Source of the DNA: Gemmatimonadota bacterium | GTDB lineage: Bacteria > Gemmatimonadota > Gemmatimonadetes > Gemmatimonadales > GWC2-71-9 | DNA length: 39,850 nucleotides | Assembly (NCBI GenBank): GCA_003221895.1 | Contig: QHUJ01000123.1 | Coordinates: 1-39,850 of the forward strand | Direction of reading: 5' to 3' | Shown: positions 24,666 to 33,430 of the stretch, one piece after another | Layout: the number at the start of each line of letters is the position of its first letter | How positions within the stretch are numbered: the stretch's first letter is position 1 | Translations under genes and position numbers: made by a program | Notes under the pieces: generated by a model | Database searches by the model: none | What the model was told of the DNA's origin: nothing | The model's input: the letters and a program-made list of their open reading frames with translations, nothing else

Positions 24666-25682
24666 ATGCGCGCGAGCACCGCTCGCCTGACGAATTCGCC
24701 GGTTCGCCTCGCGGATCTTCAATTCCCGCAGGTGAACCGGCTTATTCATCGCACCCGCCTCGCCTTCATCCATCTCGACAATCTGCTCGCCTACGCCAAA
24801 CGCGACCGCGACGGCCGTATCGACGGGTACATCGCCGCGCATTTGCCGGACGAGTGCGTGCTGCTGTTCTTCCGCAAGGGTGAGGCCGTCAATGCGGCGT
24901 CGCTCCACACCGCCGGACGGCACGTCATCACCATCACCGAGGCATTGAAACGGATGCGCGCGGAGGTCGAGCGCGCGGACCTTGAATACTGCGCCGCCCC
25001 AATGGAGCAGCTGGCGTGGATGTACGCGTCCTGCGCCGGCGGGCACCAACCGCGCGCCATCAACGTCAAACAGCCCGAGAAATTCTTTCCGCTGTTGCAA
25101 CAAGAAAAGGTGAGCGGCGTGCTGGAACTGATCTCGAATGGGCGGGTGTCGTACTTGAGGTTCGATCAGGGGAAGTATCTGACCGGTCACTTCTGTGATA
25201 AGCCCAGCTCCCTGCCGCCCGCTCGCTACCTCGAGTCGCTGTTCGACGCGCCGGCGGGCGGGGCCGAACCGGCGATGTCGGCCGGCACGTTCCCCGCGGC
25301 CGACGACCTTCCCGCGCAGGCCGCGACAGCGCTCGTCAACACCTATCGCGAGCTGTACTGGCGTATCGTCGACGCCGTCGAGCGGGAGTTTCCCGGCGAG
25401 GCGAAACGGCGCGCGCAGAAGGTGACGTCCGCCATCGTCGACACCCATCAGGCGCTCGCGTTGATCAGCGTGCCGCGCGGCACCGACACGCCGGACTCCG
25501 TCGTTCGGCCGGAAGAGCTCTCCACCGCGCTCACCGACTGGACCCTGCAGCTGCTCGAAGGAGCCGAAGTCATGATGCCGGGAGCGGCGCCCAAAGTCCT
25601 CAAGGACGCGACGCGCGAGCATCGCTATGTGCTGCAGGCGGCCGGTTTCTACGGGCGTCTCCCCTGGCGGGTGACGTGGTGA
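24666..25682 (+). CDS. Conserved hypothetical protein with two PATAN/DUF4388-like segments
   Basis: A 338-residue soluble protein I do not recognise as a named enzyme. Two stretches share the pattern of PATAN (DUF4388) domains, a basic strand pair followed by glycine and a hydrophobic strand: about 51-80 (RIDGYIAAHLPDECVLLFF) and about 148-175 (VSGVLELISNGRVSYLRFDQ). In known proteins PATAN domains occur with response regulators, roadblock GTPase regulators and gliding or pilus signalling. The C-terminal half is helical (TALVNTYRELYWRIVDAVE). A GGAGG Shine-Dalgarno lies three bases before the ATG. The stop is one base before the rsmI start. It is probably part of a signalling scaffold, but this is inference from weak motifs. 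Confidence 0.65.
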   Translation: MRASTARLTNSPVRLADLQFPQVNRLIHRTRLAFIHLDNLLAYAKRDRDGRIDGYIAAHLPDECVLLFFRKGEAVNAASLHTAGRHVITITEALKRMRAEVERADLEYCAAPMEQLAWMYASCAGGHQPRAINVKQPEKFFPLLQQEKVSGVLELISNGRVSYLRFDQGKYLTGHFCDKPSSLPPARYLESLFDAPAGGAEPAMSAGTFPAADDLPAQAATALVNTYRELYWRIVDAVEREFPGEAKRRAQKVTSAIVDTHQALALISVPRGTDTPDSVVRPEELSTALTDWTLQLLEGAEVMMPGAAPKVLKDATREHRYVLQAAGFYGRLPWRVTW

Positions 25683-25683
25683 C

Positions 25684-26511
25684 GTGGCCGGCACCCTCTA
25701 CGTCGTCGCGACGCCACTCGGGAACCTCGGCGATCTCTCGCCGCGCGCCGCCGACACGCTGAAACGCGTGGCGGTGGTTGCCGCCGAAGACACCCGCCAC
25801 AGCAAACCCCTGCTGCACCACGCCGGCTCCCGCGCGGAGCTGGTGAGTTTCCACGCCCATTCGTCCGAGCGCGCCCTCGAGCACGTGTTGCGCATCCTCT
25901 CGGATGGGAGGGACGTCGCGCTCATTACGGACGCGGGGACGCCGGCGATCAGTGATCCAGGCGCTGAGCTCGTGGCGGCGGCACGGGCACGGGGAATTCC
26001 GATCGTGACCATTCCAGGTCCCACCGCCGTGGCCGCCAGCCTGGCTGTCTCCGGCATCCCTGGCGACCGCTACGTGTTTCTCGGGTTCTTGCCCCGTAAG
26101 GGGAGCGATCGCCGCCGGCTTCTTTCGACCGCCGCCTCCAGCGAGTGGACCGTCGTCCTGTTCGAAGCGCCGAATCGCGTCACCCAACTCCTCGCCGATC
26201 TGATCGAGCTGTGTGGTCCCGAAAGGCAAGCTGCCGTCTCTAGGGAGTTGACCAAGGTATTCGAGGAGACGCGTTCGGGGACGTTGCAAGAATTGTCAGA
26301 GCACTATGCAGAGGCTCCCGTGCGTGGCGAGGTTACGGTAGTGCTCGCGGGAACAGGCAAGCCGCGGGTTGAAGAGCCCGCCGCGAATCCCACCGAACGG
26401 GCGCAGATGTTGCTGGCGCAGGGAATGTCCCGAAAGGATGTCGCGGATCGTTTGGTCGAGGAGACGGGGATTTCACGCAATGCGGCATATCGATTGGTGA
26501 ACGGGCTATGA
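25684..26511 (+). CDS. rsmI: 16S rRNA (cytidine-1402-2'-O)-methyltransferase
   Basis: RsmI methylates the 2'-O of C1402 in 16S rRNA using S-adenosylmethionine, in the ribosomal P site region. The 275-residue protein has the tetrapyrrole-methylase-type fold: TLYVVATPLGNLGD at the N-terminus, AAEDTRHS, DAGTPAISDPG (SAM-binding) and IPGPTAVAASLAVSG. The C-terminal about 40 residues (MSRKDVADRLVEETGISRNAAY) form the small helix-turn-helix tail found in many RsmI proteins. The GTG start lies one base after the previous stop. The stop overlaps the DUF4159 gene by ATGA. All family motifs are intact. Confidence 0.96.
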   Translation: MAGTLYVVATPLGNLGDLSPRAADTLKRVAVVAAEDTRHSKPLLHHAGSRAELVSFHAHSSERALEHVLRILSDGRDVALITDAGTPAISDPGAELVAAARARGIPIVTIPGPTAVAASLAVSGIPGDRYVFLGFLPRKGSDRRRLLSTAASSEWTVVLFEAPNRVTQLLADLIELCGPERQAAVSRELTKVFEETRSGTLQELSEHYAEAPVRGEVTVVLAGTGKPRVEEPAANPTERAQMLLAQGMSRKDVADRLVEETGISRNAAYRLVNGL

Positions 26512-27167
26512 GAGCACTTCTTGGGGTCCTCTTGGCTGCGCTGGTTCCGGTGGGCCCCACCCCACGCACGTCCTTAACCATCGGCCGCCTCCACTACGAT
26601 GGCGGCGGAGACTGGTACGCGAATCCCTCGGCGCTACCCAACCTGTTGACCGCGCTACGCGAGCGCACGACGCTGCCGGTCACGGACCGCGAGCGTGTTG
26701 TGACGCTGACCGGGCCGGAATTGTGGGACGTCCCTTACATCTATATGACGGGCCACGGCAACGTTCACTTCTCCGATGTCGAGCTACGCAATCTGCGGCA
26801 CTACCTGGAGCAGGGCGGGTTCCTGCATGCCGACGACAATTATGGAATGGACAAGTCATTCCGCCGGGAAATCGCGCGCGTGTTTCCGGACCATCCTCTG
26901 GTTGAAGTGCCGTTGAGCCACCCGATTTACAACCTGGTCTACGCCTTCCCGAAGGGGATTCCCAAGATCCACGAGCACGACGGGCTGCCTGCCCAGGGGT
27001 TCGGGATTTTTTTGGGAGACCGCCTTGTCGTATACTATTCCTATCAGTCCGACCTCGGGAACGGTTGGGAAGACCCTGAGGTCTACCATGACCCTCCTGA
27101 GCTACATGAGGCGGCGCTGCGCATGGGCGTGAATCTCTTCACCTACGCAGTAAGCGAGAGCAAATGA
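26508..27167 (+). CDS. DUF4159 domain protein
   Basis: A 219-residue exported or membrane-tethered protein. A short hydrophobic N-terminus (MRALLGVLLAALVPVG) precedes a DUF4159 domain: IGRLHYDGGGDWYANP, VPYIYMTGHGNVHFSD, LRHYLEQGGFLHADDNYGMDKSF and HEHDGLPAQGFGIFLGDRL. The fold resembles a glutamine-amidotransferase-like or ThuA-like alpha/beta domain, and no catalytic activity is established. DUF4159 genes often stand in MoxR-DUF58-BatA-type envelope clusters. Here the immediate neighbour is a DUF4175 gene (ATGA overlap), but MoxR and DUF58 are absent in this window. No catalytic motif was recognised. Confidence 0.88.
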   Translation: MRALLGVLLAALVPVGPTPRTSLTIGRLHYDGGGDWYANPSALPNLLTALRERTTLPVTDRERVVTLTGPELWDVPYIYMTGHGNVHFSDVELRNLRHYLEQGGFLHADDNYGMDKSFRREIARVFPDHPLVEVPLSHPIYNLVYAFPKGIPKIHEHDGLPAQGFGIFLGDRLVVYYSYQSDLGNGWEDPEVYHDPPELHEAALRMGVNLFTYAVSESK

Positions 27168-30100
27168 CAGAAACGGCGCGCCGGCTGCGTCGCTTGGGGC
27201 TCCCCCACGCGCGCGCCCGCGCGTTCGCCGTGGTGCTCGGTGGCCTCGGCGCGGCGCTAGCCTGGGCTGCCCTCGGCCTCGCGCTCGCGCCCGCCGTGCC
27301 CGGGGTGACGGTCGCCTGGGTGCTGATTGCGCTCAGCGCGGCTGCCGCCGTCTGGCTCGGACTGCGCGCGCGGCGCGAGGCCGCCGACGCTCCGGTCGCC
27401 AGGCTCGTCGAGTCGGCGACCGGCGGCCGCGCCGGCAGCGTGGTCGGTGTCGTCAGCCCCACCGCAGGCACTGGCGCCGGAATGAGCCCAGCCTTGCTGC
27501 TCGCCGCGGATGCGCGGGCCGCCGCATTCGTCTCATTCGCCGCACCAACCGTCGGCACTGCGCTGCGTCGCACCACCACCCAGCGCCTGGCATTCGGTGC
27601 GGGGGCTGCATTGGTCGGCGCATTGCTCTTCGTCGCGGCCGCACCCGCGTCCGGCCGTGCCGCGGCATTCTGGCATCCGGTGCGCGCATGGCGCGATGCG
27701 CACGAGCCGGTGCGGCTGTTTGTCGATCGGCAGCGCGTGCGCCGTGGTGGCACCGTCACGGCGACGATCACGGTTCCCGGTGCCGAGCGCGTGACACTGT
27801 GGACCCGCGGCCCTGGGGAGCCGTGGAAGGCGACATTGCTTTCGCTCGATGCCGCTGGACAGGCGGTAAAGCAGGTCGGCCCGATCGAATCCGATCTCTT
27901 TCTGCGCGCGGCGAGCGGTGGCCGTTCGAGCCGAGAGATCAAAGTGGACGTGGCTCTCCCTGCATTCCTCGCAGACCTGGCACTCACCGCGCGCTTTCCT
28001 TCTTATCTCGCTCGCTCCGATGAGCCGCTGCTCATTGGACCAGATCCGATTCCGTTGCCCGCCGGCACGACGGTGCTGAGTAACGGCACGGCAAGCGTGC
28101 CACTCGCGAGCGCGGCGTGGAGGCTCGAATCCTCCCCTCAGTCCGAAGCGCTGCGCGTGGCCGGCACGCGCATCGACGGCCGTTTCACGCCGGCGGTGAG
28201 CGGCACCTGGCACCTGCACGCCTTGAGCGCCGATGGCTCCGCGCTCGAAGGCACCGCACCAGAGCTGCACCTGATCATCGTCCCCGATTCCGCGCCCGTT
28301 GTGGCGCTGCCTGTCCCCGGCCGCGATACGACGCTGCCGATTTCGCTCACCCAACAGATCGTGGCGGACGTGCGTGACGATCACGGCATCTCGCGGCTTG
28401 CAGTCGTGAGCTGGCGCGTCAGTCGCACCGGGCGGATCGACCCCGCGGTGCGTGAGTCGCTCGATGTGAGCGGTGTGGGCGATCGCGCGATTGTCCAGGG
28501 CCGTCTCGATGCCGAGAACCGCAGCCTGCTGCCGGGCGACACGCTGCGGCTGTATGTCGAGGCGTGGGACAACGCGCCTGCGCCCCATATGGGCCGCAGC
28601 CAGGAAATCGCGCTGCGTCTGCCGAGCATGGAAGAGTTGCGCGCTCAGGCGCGCCAGGCAGCGCAGGCGGTGGCAGGCGCGGCCGATTCCGTTGCGGCGG
28701 CGCAGCGTGAGTTGAGCGATCGCACGCGGGACCTGGCGCAGGAGCGAAACCGCGACACGGACGCCCGGGCTGGCGCGCGGGCGGGCAGTCAACAGCAGAG
28801 CGGCGCCATGTCGTTCCAGGCCACGCAGCGTGCCGAAGAGATCGCGCGCGATCAAGCGGCCATGTCGCAACGCGTGCAGGAGCTGGCGCAGGCGGTCGAT
28901 GAGATCGCTCGCGCGGCGAAGGCTGCGGGCGTCGATGACACGGCCTTCCAGAACCGGCTGCGCCAGGTGCAGGACCTGCTCCAACGCGCGCTGACGCCGG
29001 AGCTCGAGCAGCGGCTGCGCGAGCTGCAGGAGGCGCTCGCCCGGCTCGATCCTGAAGCCACGCGCCAGGCGCTGCAGCGTTTGGCAGAGGCTCAGCAAGA
29101 GCTGCGGCGCGAGCTGGAGCGCAGCCAGGAGCTGTTCAAGCGTGCCGCCCTGGAGGGAGAGCTCGCGTCGCTTGCCAAAGACGCGGAAGATCTGCAGCGG
29201 CGCCAGTCCGAATGGACGAAGGCAGACGCGCAACGCGCCGACTCGGCCGCGGCCGCGGCGGAGCGCGATCTCGCCGGTGCCACCGATTCGCTCGCGCGTG
29301 GCCTCGACCGCGCCGGGGAGAGCGTGCCGCTCAAGCAATCGCAGGACGCCGCGCGCGGTGCCCAGCGCGCGATGCAACAGGCGGCCAATGCCGCGAGTCA
29401 ACGCGATTCCCATAGCGCGCGACGCTCCGGTCAGGAAGCGGCCGATTCGCTCTCCCAGCTCCCCGACCAGCTGCGGCAGCGACGCGATTCGCTGGTAACG
29501 ACGTGGAAACAGGAGACGCTCGACGCGCTCGATCGCGCGCTGTCGGAGACTGCGGCGCTCGCCAAGCGGCAGGAAGACATCGTCGACGCGCTGCGCGGTG
29601 GCGAAGCCGGTGCGGCGACTCGCGCCCGCCAGGCAGCCGTCGAGGAAGGAACGCACGCGATCGGGCAGCAGATCAGCGAGGCGGCGGGACGGCACGCCCT
29701 GGTCTCCCCGCAGCTCGAGGCTGCACTCGGCTACGCCCAGAATCAGATGCGCCAGGCTCGCGAACAGCTCGAGCAGGGCGATCCGAATCCGGCGACCGCG
29801 TCTCCCTTTGCCGAACAAGCGCTCGACGCGCTGAACGCGACCGCGCACGCGCTCGTGCGTACGTCGCAGCAGGTCGCCGGCGCGCAGTCCGGCTCGGGAT
29901 TCCAGGAAGCGTTGGAGCAACTTGCGCGGATGGCGCAGCAGCAGCAGGGCATGAACGGCGAGGCGCAGGGGATGCTGCCGCTGATGGCGTCCGGGGGCCA
30001 GGCGGTCCTGCAGCGGCTGCGTGAGCTTGCGGCTCAGCAGCGCGCCCTGGCCGAGCAGCTCGAGCGCCTGCAGGCCGAGGGCGATGCCAGTGCTGCCGGA

Positions 30101-30430
30101 GAGCTGGCGCAGGAAGCGCGCGATCTGGCCCGCCAGCTCGAGGCGGGCCGGCTGGATCGCCGCACCGTCGAGCGGCAGGAGCGTCTGTACCGCAAGCTGC
30201 TCGATGCCGGCCGCAGCCTTCAGGGCGAGGAGCCGGACGAGCAGAAGCAACGGGTCAGCAAGTCCGCCATCGGTGACAGCGTCCACATCCCTGCCGCCCT
30301 GCGTCCGGGGGCCACAGGCTCAGGGCCGAAAATGCGCTATCCGACGTGGGAAGAGCTGACCGGGTTGACGCCCGAGCAGCGGCGCATGGTGCTCGAGTAC
30401 TTCCGCCGCCTGAATGAGACGAAGCCTTAG
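27164..30430 (+). CDS. DUF4175 family membrane protein with long coiled coil
   Basis: A 1088-residue protein. Three hydrophobic helices (about 18-42, 47-68 and 138-160) anchor it. They are followed by a beta-rich stretch to about 480 that looks like exported Ig-like or DUF4175 repeats (EPVRLFVDRQRVRRGG, ALTARFPSYLARSDEPL). A very long Gln/Ala/Arg/Glu-rich coiled coil runs from about 490 to 1040, and the tail ends RYPTWEELTGLTPEQRRM. The pattern matches DUF4175 proteins found next to DUF4159 and MoxR/Bat genes in several Gram-negative phyla. The role is unknown, and an envelope scaffold is likely. It is coupled to DUF4159 by ATGA, and the TPR gene starts 17 bases before its stop. A long antisense frame exists on the other strand but is a composition artefact. 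Confidence 0.85.
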   Translation: MTETARRLRRLGLPHARARAFAVVLGGLGAALAWAALGLALAPAVPGVTVAWVLIALSAAAAVWLGLRARREAADAPVARLVESATGGRAGSVVGVVSPTAGTGAGMSPALLLAADARAAAFVSFAAPTVGTALRRTTTQRLAFGAGAALVGALLFVAAAPASGRAAAFWHPVRAWRDAHEPVRLFVDRQRVRRGGTVTATITVPGAERVTLWTRGPGEPWKATLLSLDAAGQAVKQVGPIESDLFLRAASGGRSSREIKVDVALPAFLADLALTARFPSYLARSDEPLLIGPDPIPLPAGTTVLSNGTASVPLASAAWRLESSPQSEALRVAGTRIDGRFTPAVSGTWHLHALSADGSALEGTAPELHLIIVPDSAPVVALPVPGRDTTLPISLTQQIVADVRDDHGISRLAVVSWRVSRTGRIDPAVRESLDVSGVGDRAIVQGRLDAENRSLLPGDTLRLYVEAWDNAPAPHMGRSQEIALRLPSMEELRAQARQAAQAVAGAADSVAAAQRELSDRTRDLAQERNRDTDARAGARAGSQQQSGAMSFQATQRAEEIARDQAAMSQRVQELAQAVDEIARAAKAAGVDDTAFQNRLRQVQDLLQRALTPELEQRLRELQEALARLDPEATRQALQRLAEAQQELRRELERSQELFKRAALEGELASLAKDAEDLQRRQSEWTKADAQRADSAAAAAERDLAGATDSLARGLDRAGESVPLKQSQDAARGAQRAMQQAANAASQRDSHSARRSGQEAADSLSQLPDQLRQRRDSLVTTWKQETLDALDRALSETAALAKRQEDIVDALRGGEAGAATRARQAAVEEGTHAIGQQISEAAGRHALVSPQLEAALGYAQNQMRQAREQLEQGDPNPATASPFAEQALDALNATAHALVRTSQQVAGAQSGSGFQEALEQLARMAQQQQGMNGEAQGMLPLMASGGQAVLQRLRELAAQQRALAEQLERLQAEGDASAAGELAQEARDLARQLEAGRLDRRTVERQERLYRKLLDAGRSLQGEEPDEQKQRVSKSAIGDSVHIPAALRPGATGSGPKMRYPTWEELTGLTPEQRRMVLEYFRRLNETKP

Positions 30431-32132
30431 CGTAGCGCTCGGTCTGCTGCTCGCCCTGCCGGCGCTCGCCCGGGGTCAGGCTATCGGCCCCGGGTTCGAA
30501 TTGGAGCGCAGCGGCAAATACGGCGATGCGGCGACCGTTTACTTCAATACACTGCGCACCGATTCGAACAACATCCCCGCGCTGCTCGGGCTCGAACGCG
30601 TACTCTTCGTGCTCAATCGAATGCCCGAGCTGCTGCCGCTGGTGCAGCACGCCCGCGCGCGCGCGCCCGAAAACGTGGCCCTGCGCAGCCTCGAGGTGCG
30701 CGTCTACGCCGACCTGAACCAGCAGGATTCGCTGGAAGCCGTCGTGCACCGCTGGGCTGCGGCGGCACCGCAGAGTGACGCGCCCTATCGCGAATGGGGC
30801 CTGGCGCTCGCCGACCGCCGCATGTACGACGACGCGCGCAACGCCTATCTGACTGGCCGCAAAGTGTTGGGAGGCGCGGGAACGCTGGCGATCGAGCTGG
30901 CGGAGGTGGAGGAGCGGGCAGGGAACTGGGAGGCGGCGGCGCGCGAGTGGGCGCGTGCCGTCGCGGAGTCACCCGACGTCGAGCCCAACGCCGCGAGCCA
31001 GCTTTCCGATGCGCCCAGCACGATGCGCGACCGGATCGTGCGAATCCTGATCGGCCCGGACGCGGGCGTCGCAGCGCGGCGGCTTGGCGCGGAGATGTTG
31101 CTCACGTGGGGCCAGCCGAGTGAAGCATGGGCCGCCTTCGAGCCGACCCTGGCGAGCGGCGACCCCGAGACGCAGGCCGCCTTGCGGCGTTTCAGCGATC
31201 TTGCCGCAGCACTCACGACACCTGAAGCGCATCGCGTGCGCGGCCTGGCGTTGGCCCGGTGGGCGGATCTCATACCTTCACCCTTGTCGGAGCGCGCGCG
31301 CGCCGAGGCGGTGCACGAGCTGCTGGAAGGCAATGACCGCGTTGCCGCTCGGCGCGTGCTCGAGTCTCACGGCGACCCTAACGGCGTCGGCCAGGCCGCC
31401 TTGCTGCAGCTGCTGATCGCTGATGGTCAGCTCGAGGTGGTGGAGCGGCGGCTGGCGAGTGACAGCAGCGCTGGGTTAGCCGCAGACGACCGCGCCGCCT
31501 TGCGCTTGTCGCTCGCGCAGGCGCGCATCGCGCGCGGCGAGCTCGACCGCGCGACCACAGCGCTGGGAGACGACTCGAGCGTCGCGGCCCTCGCGCAACG
31601 CGGCTGGATCGCGCTGTATCACGGCGATCTGAAGGGCGCGATGGACGCATTCCGCATTGCCGGTCCGTACGCGACGGACCGCGCAGCCGCCACCGATCGC
31701 ACCGCAATGATGGCGTTGCTCCAGCGCGTGCAGGAGCCGTCCAGCCCCGAGCTGGGCGCCGCTCTTCTGACGCTCGCGCGCAGCGACTCCGTCGCGGCCG
31801 TCGGCGCGCTGCGCCATGCTGCCGGGCGACTGCCGGTGCAGGGGGGACGCCTCGAAGTCCTCCTCCTCGCGGGACAGCTGGCGGCGCGGCTCGGACCGCA
31901 GCAGGAGGTCGCCGCTGTCGCGTTGTTCGACGAAATCGTCCGTGGCGGCGGTGAAGGTGCTGCGCCCGCGGCGGCGGAGCTGGAATGGTCGCGCCTCTTG
32001 ATCCGTCAGGGGCACTCGGCCGAAGCAATTCCGCACCTCGAGCACCTGATTCTCACGTATCCCAGCAGCGCTGTCGTTCCCCAGGCGCGGCGGGAGCTGG
32101 AGCGGGCGAAGGGGGCGATACCGAAGTCATGA
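30414..32132 (+). CDS. Exported TPR protein
   Basis: A 572-residue protein with a signal peptide (MRRSLSVALGLLLALPALARGQA) and repeated 34-residue TPR-like helical pairs, for example YGDAATVYFNTLRTDSNNIP, LGLERVLFVLNRMPELLPLV and WEAAAREWARAVAESPDVEP. It ends HLEHLILTYPSSAVVPQARRELERAK, a pattern close to outer-membrane BamD/YbgF-like TPR tails. It probably assembles other proteins in the periplasm. It starts 17 bases inside the DUF4175 gene and overlaps the Tat-signal gene by ATGA, so the three are one translational unit. Function in complex assembly is inferred from the TPR fold only. Confidence 0.85.
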   Translation: MRRSLSVALGLLLALPALARGQAIGPGFELERSGKYGDAATVYFNTLRTDSNNIPALLGLERVLFVLNRMPELLPLVQHARARAPENVALRSLEVRVYADLNQQDSLEAVVHRWAAAAPQSDAPYREWGLALADRRMYDDARNAYLTGRKVLGGAGTLAIELAEVEERAGNWEAAAREWARAVAESPDVEPNAASQLSDAPSTMRDRIVRILIGPDAGVAARRLGAEMLLTWGQPSEAWAAFEPTLASGDPETQAALRRFSDLAAALTTPEAHRVRGLALARWADLIPSPLSERARAEAVHELLEGNDRVAARRVLESHGDPNGVGQAALLQLLIADGQLEVVERRLASDSSAGLAADDRAALRLSLAQARIARGELDRATTALGDDSSVAALAQRGWIALYHGDLKGAMDAFRIAGPYATDRAAATDRTAMMALLQRVQEPSSPELGAALLTLARSDSVAAVGALRHAAGRLPVQGGRLEVLLLAGQLAARLGPQQEVAAVALFDEIVRGGGEGAAPAAAELEWSRLLIRQGHSAEAIPHLEHLILTYPSSAVVPQARRELERAKGAIPKS

Positions 32133-33430
32133 AGCGGCGGGACTTTGTTCGGGCGATCGGTGGGGGGGCCGGCGGGTTGGCGGTCGGCTGGAGCGTATTG
32201 GGTTTCCGCCCGCGAGCCCGCCTGCCGGCGAGCGCGTCCCTGTTGATCCCGATGGACGATGCTCAGACCGATCACCTCAAGGCCTACGGTCTCGCCTATC
32301 GCGCCATCCAGGCCGGGCTCAAGGCCGAGTGGCTGCTCAACTATCGCGGCGGCTCGTTCCTGATTCCCGACCTCGACGCGCTACGGCGCGACGCGGCGCT
32401 GAACGGGATTCGCGCCGAGCCGGTCGACAGCGCGGTGACGTCCATCCGCGGAGAAATCGAAGCCAACAACATGGACGCCGTGCCGCTCGAGAAGGCACCC
32501 AAGGTCGCCGTGTACGCGCCGCCCAACGCCGCACCATGGGACGATGCGGTCACGATGTCGCTGCAGTATGCCGGGATTCCGTTCACCAAGATCTGGGATC
32601 CCGAGGTCGTAAACGGATCACTGCGGGACTTCGACTGGCTGCATCTGCATCATGAGGACTTTACCGGCCAGTACTCCAAGTTCTTCCTCATCTACTCCGG
32701 TATGCCGTGGCTCGCCGAGATGGTGCAGCGCAACTCTGAGATGGCGCGGCGGCTTGGCTTCCAAACGGTGCCGGATTTGAAGAAGGCGGTCGCGCGGGGC
32801 ATCCACGGGTTTGTCGAGAACGGCGGGTTTCTGTTCGCGATGTGCACAGCGACCGAAACGATCGACCTCGCCCTCGCGGCGAAGAGCGTAGACATCGCCG
32901 CGACCTTCGCCGACGGCACCCCGATCGATCCGGACGCCGATTCCAAACTCGATTGGTCTCAAAGCTTTGCCTTCACCGGGGCGCATCTCGAGCCCAATCC
33001 GCTGGTGGCGAGCTTCTCCGATATCGACGGTCATCAGGTGAACGGCGGCTCCCGCCGCCAGCCGCTCGGCGCGTTCAAGCTCTTCAACTTCAGCGCCAAG
33101 ATCGATCCCGTGCCGACGATGCTGGTGCAGAATCATCGCAGTGTGATCCCCGATTTCTACGGGTTGACCACGTCGTTCATGCGCAATCGTCTCAAACCGG
33201 GCGCCACCATCATGGGCGACGAAGAGAGCGCGCCGTGGGTGAAGTACATTCACGGCGACCTGGGGAAGGGAACCTGGACATTCTTCGGCGGGCACGATCC
33301 CGAGGACGCACAACACCAGATCGGTGATCCTCCCACGGATCTGTCGCTGCATCCGCATTCGCCGGGTTACCGGTTGATCTTGAACAACGTGCTCTTTCCC
33401 GCAGCCAAGAAGCGCGAGCTCAAGACGTGA
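32129..33430 (+). CDS. Tat-exported protein of the family often labelled 'asparagine synthetase B'
   Basis: A 433-residue protein whose N-terminus (MKRRDFVRAIGGGAGG) is a twin-arginine signal, so it is exported folded. The mature part has LLIPMDDAQTDHLKAYGLAY, WLLNYRGGSFLIPD, KVAVYAPPNAAPWDDAVT and DWLHLHHEDFTGQYSKF. I recall this pattern from Bacteroidota proteins annotated asparagine synthetase B, but no N-type amidotransferase or AsnB domain can be seen, so that label looks like a misannotation. A glutamine-amidotransferase-like alpha/beta fold is possible (ENGGFLFAMCTATETIDLAL). The upstream frame to 31985 lies inside the TPR gene; ATG 32129 gives the Tat signal. No function is claimed. 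Confidence 0.75.
   Translation: MKRRDFVRAIGGGAGGLAVGWSVLGFRPRARLPASASLLIPMDDAQTDHLKAYGLAYRAIQAGLKAEWLLNYRGGSFLIPDLDALRRDAALNGIRAEPVDSAVTSIRGEIEANNMDAVPLEKAPKVAVYAPPNAAPWDDAVTMSLQYAGIPFTKIWDPEVVNGSLRDFDWLHLHHEDFTGQYSKFFLIYSGMPWLAEMVQRNSEMARRLGFQTVPDLKKAVARGIHGFVENGGFLFAMCTATETIDLALAAKSVDIAATFADGTPIDPDADSKLDWSQSFAFTGAHLEPNPLVASFSDIDGHQVNGGSRRQPLGAFKLFNFSAKIDPVPTMLVQNHRSVIPDFYGLTTSFMRNRLKPGATIMGDEESAPWVKYIHGDLGKGTWTFFGGHDPEDAQHQIGDPPTDLSLHPHSPGYRLILNNVLFPAAKKRELKT

Noticed and set aside
27533-30286. A 917-codon open frame on the minus strand opposite the DUF4175 gene
   Set aside because: Its protein is Arg/Leu/Gly-rich without any domain. It mirrors the GC-rich coiled-coil codons of the plus-strand gene, which has operon overlaps at both ends.
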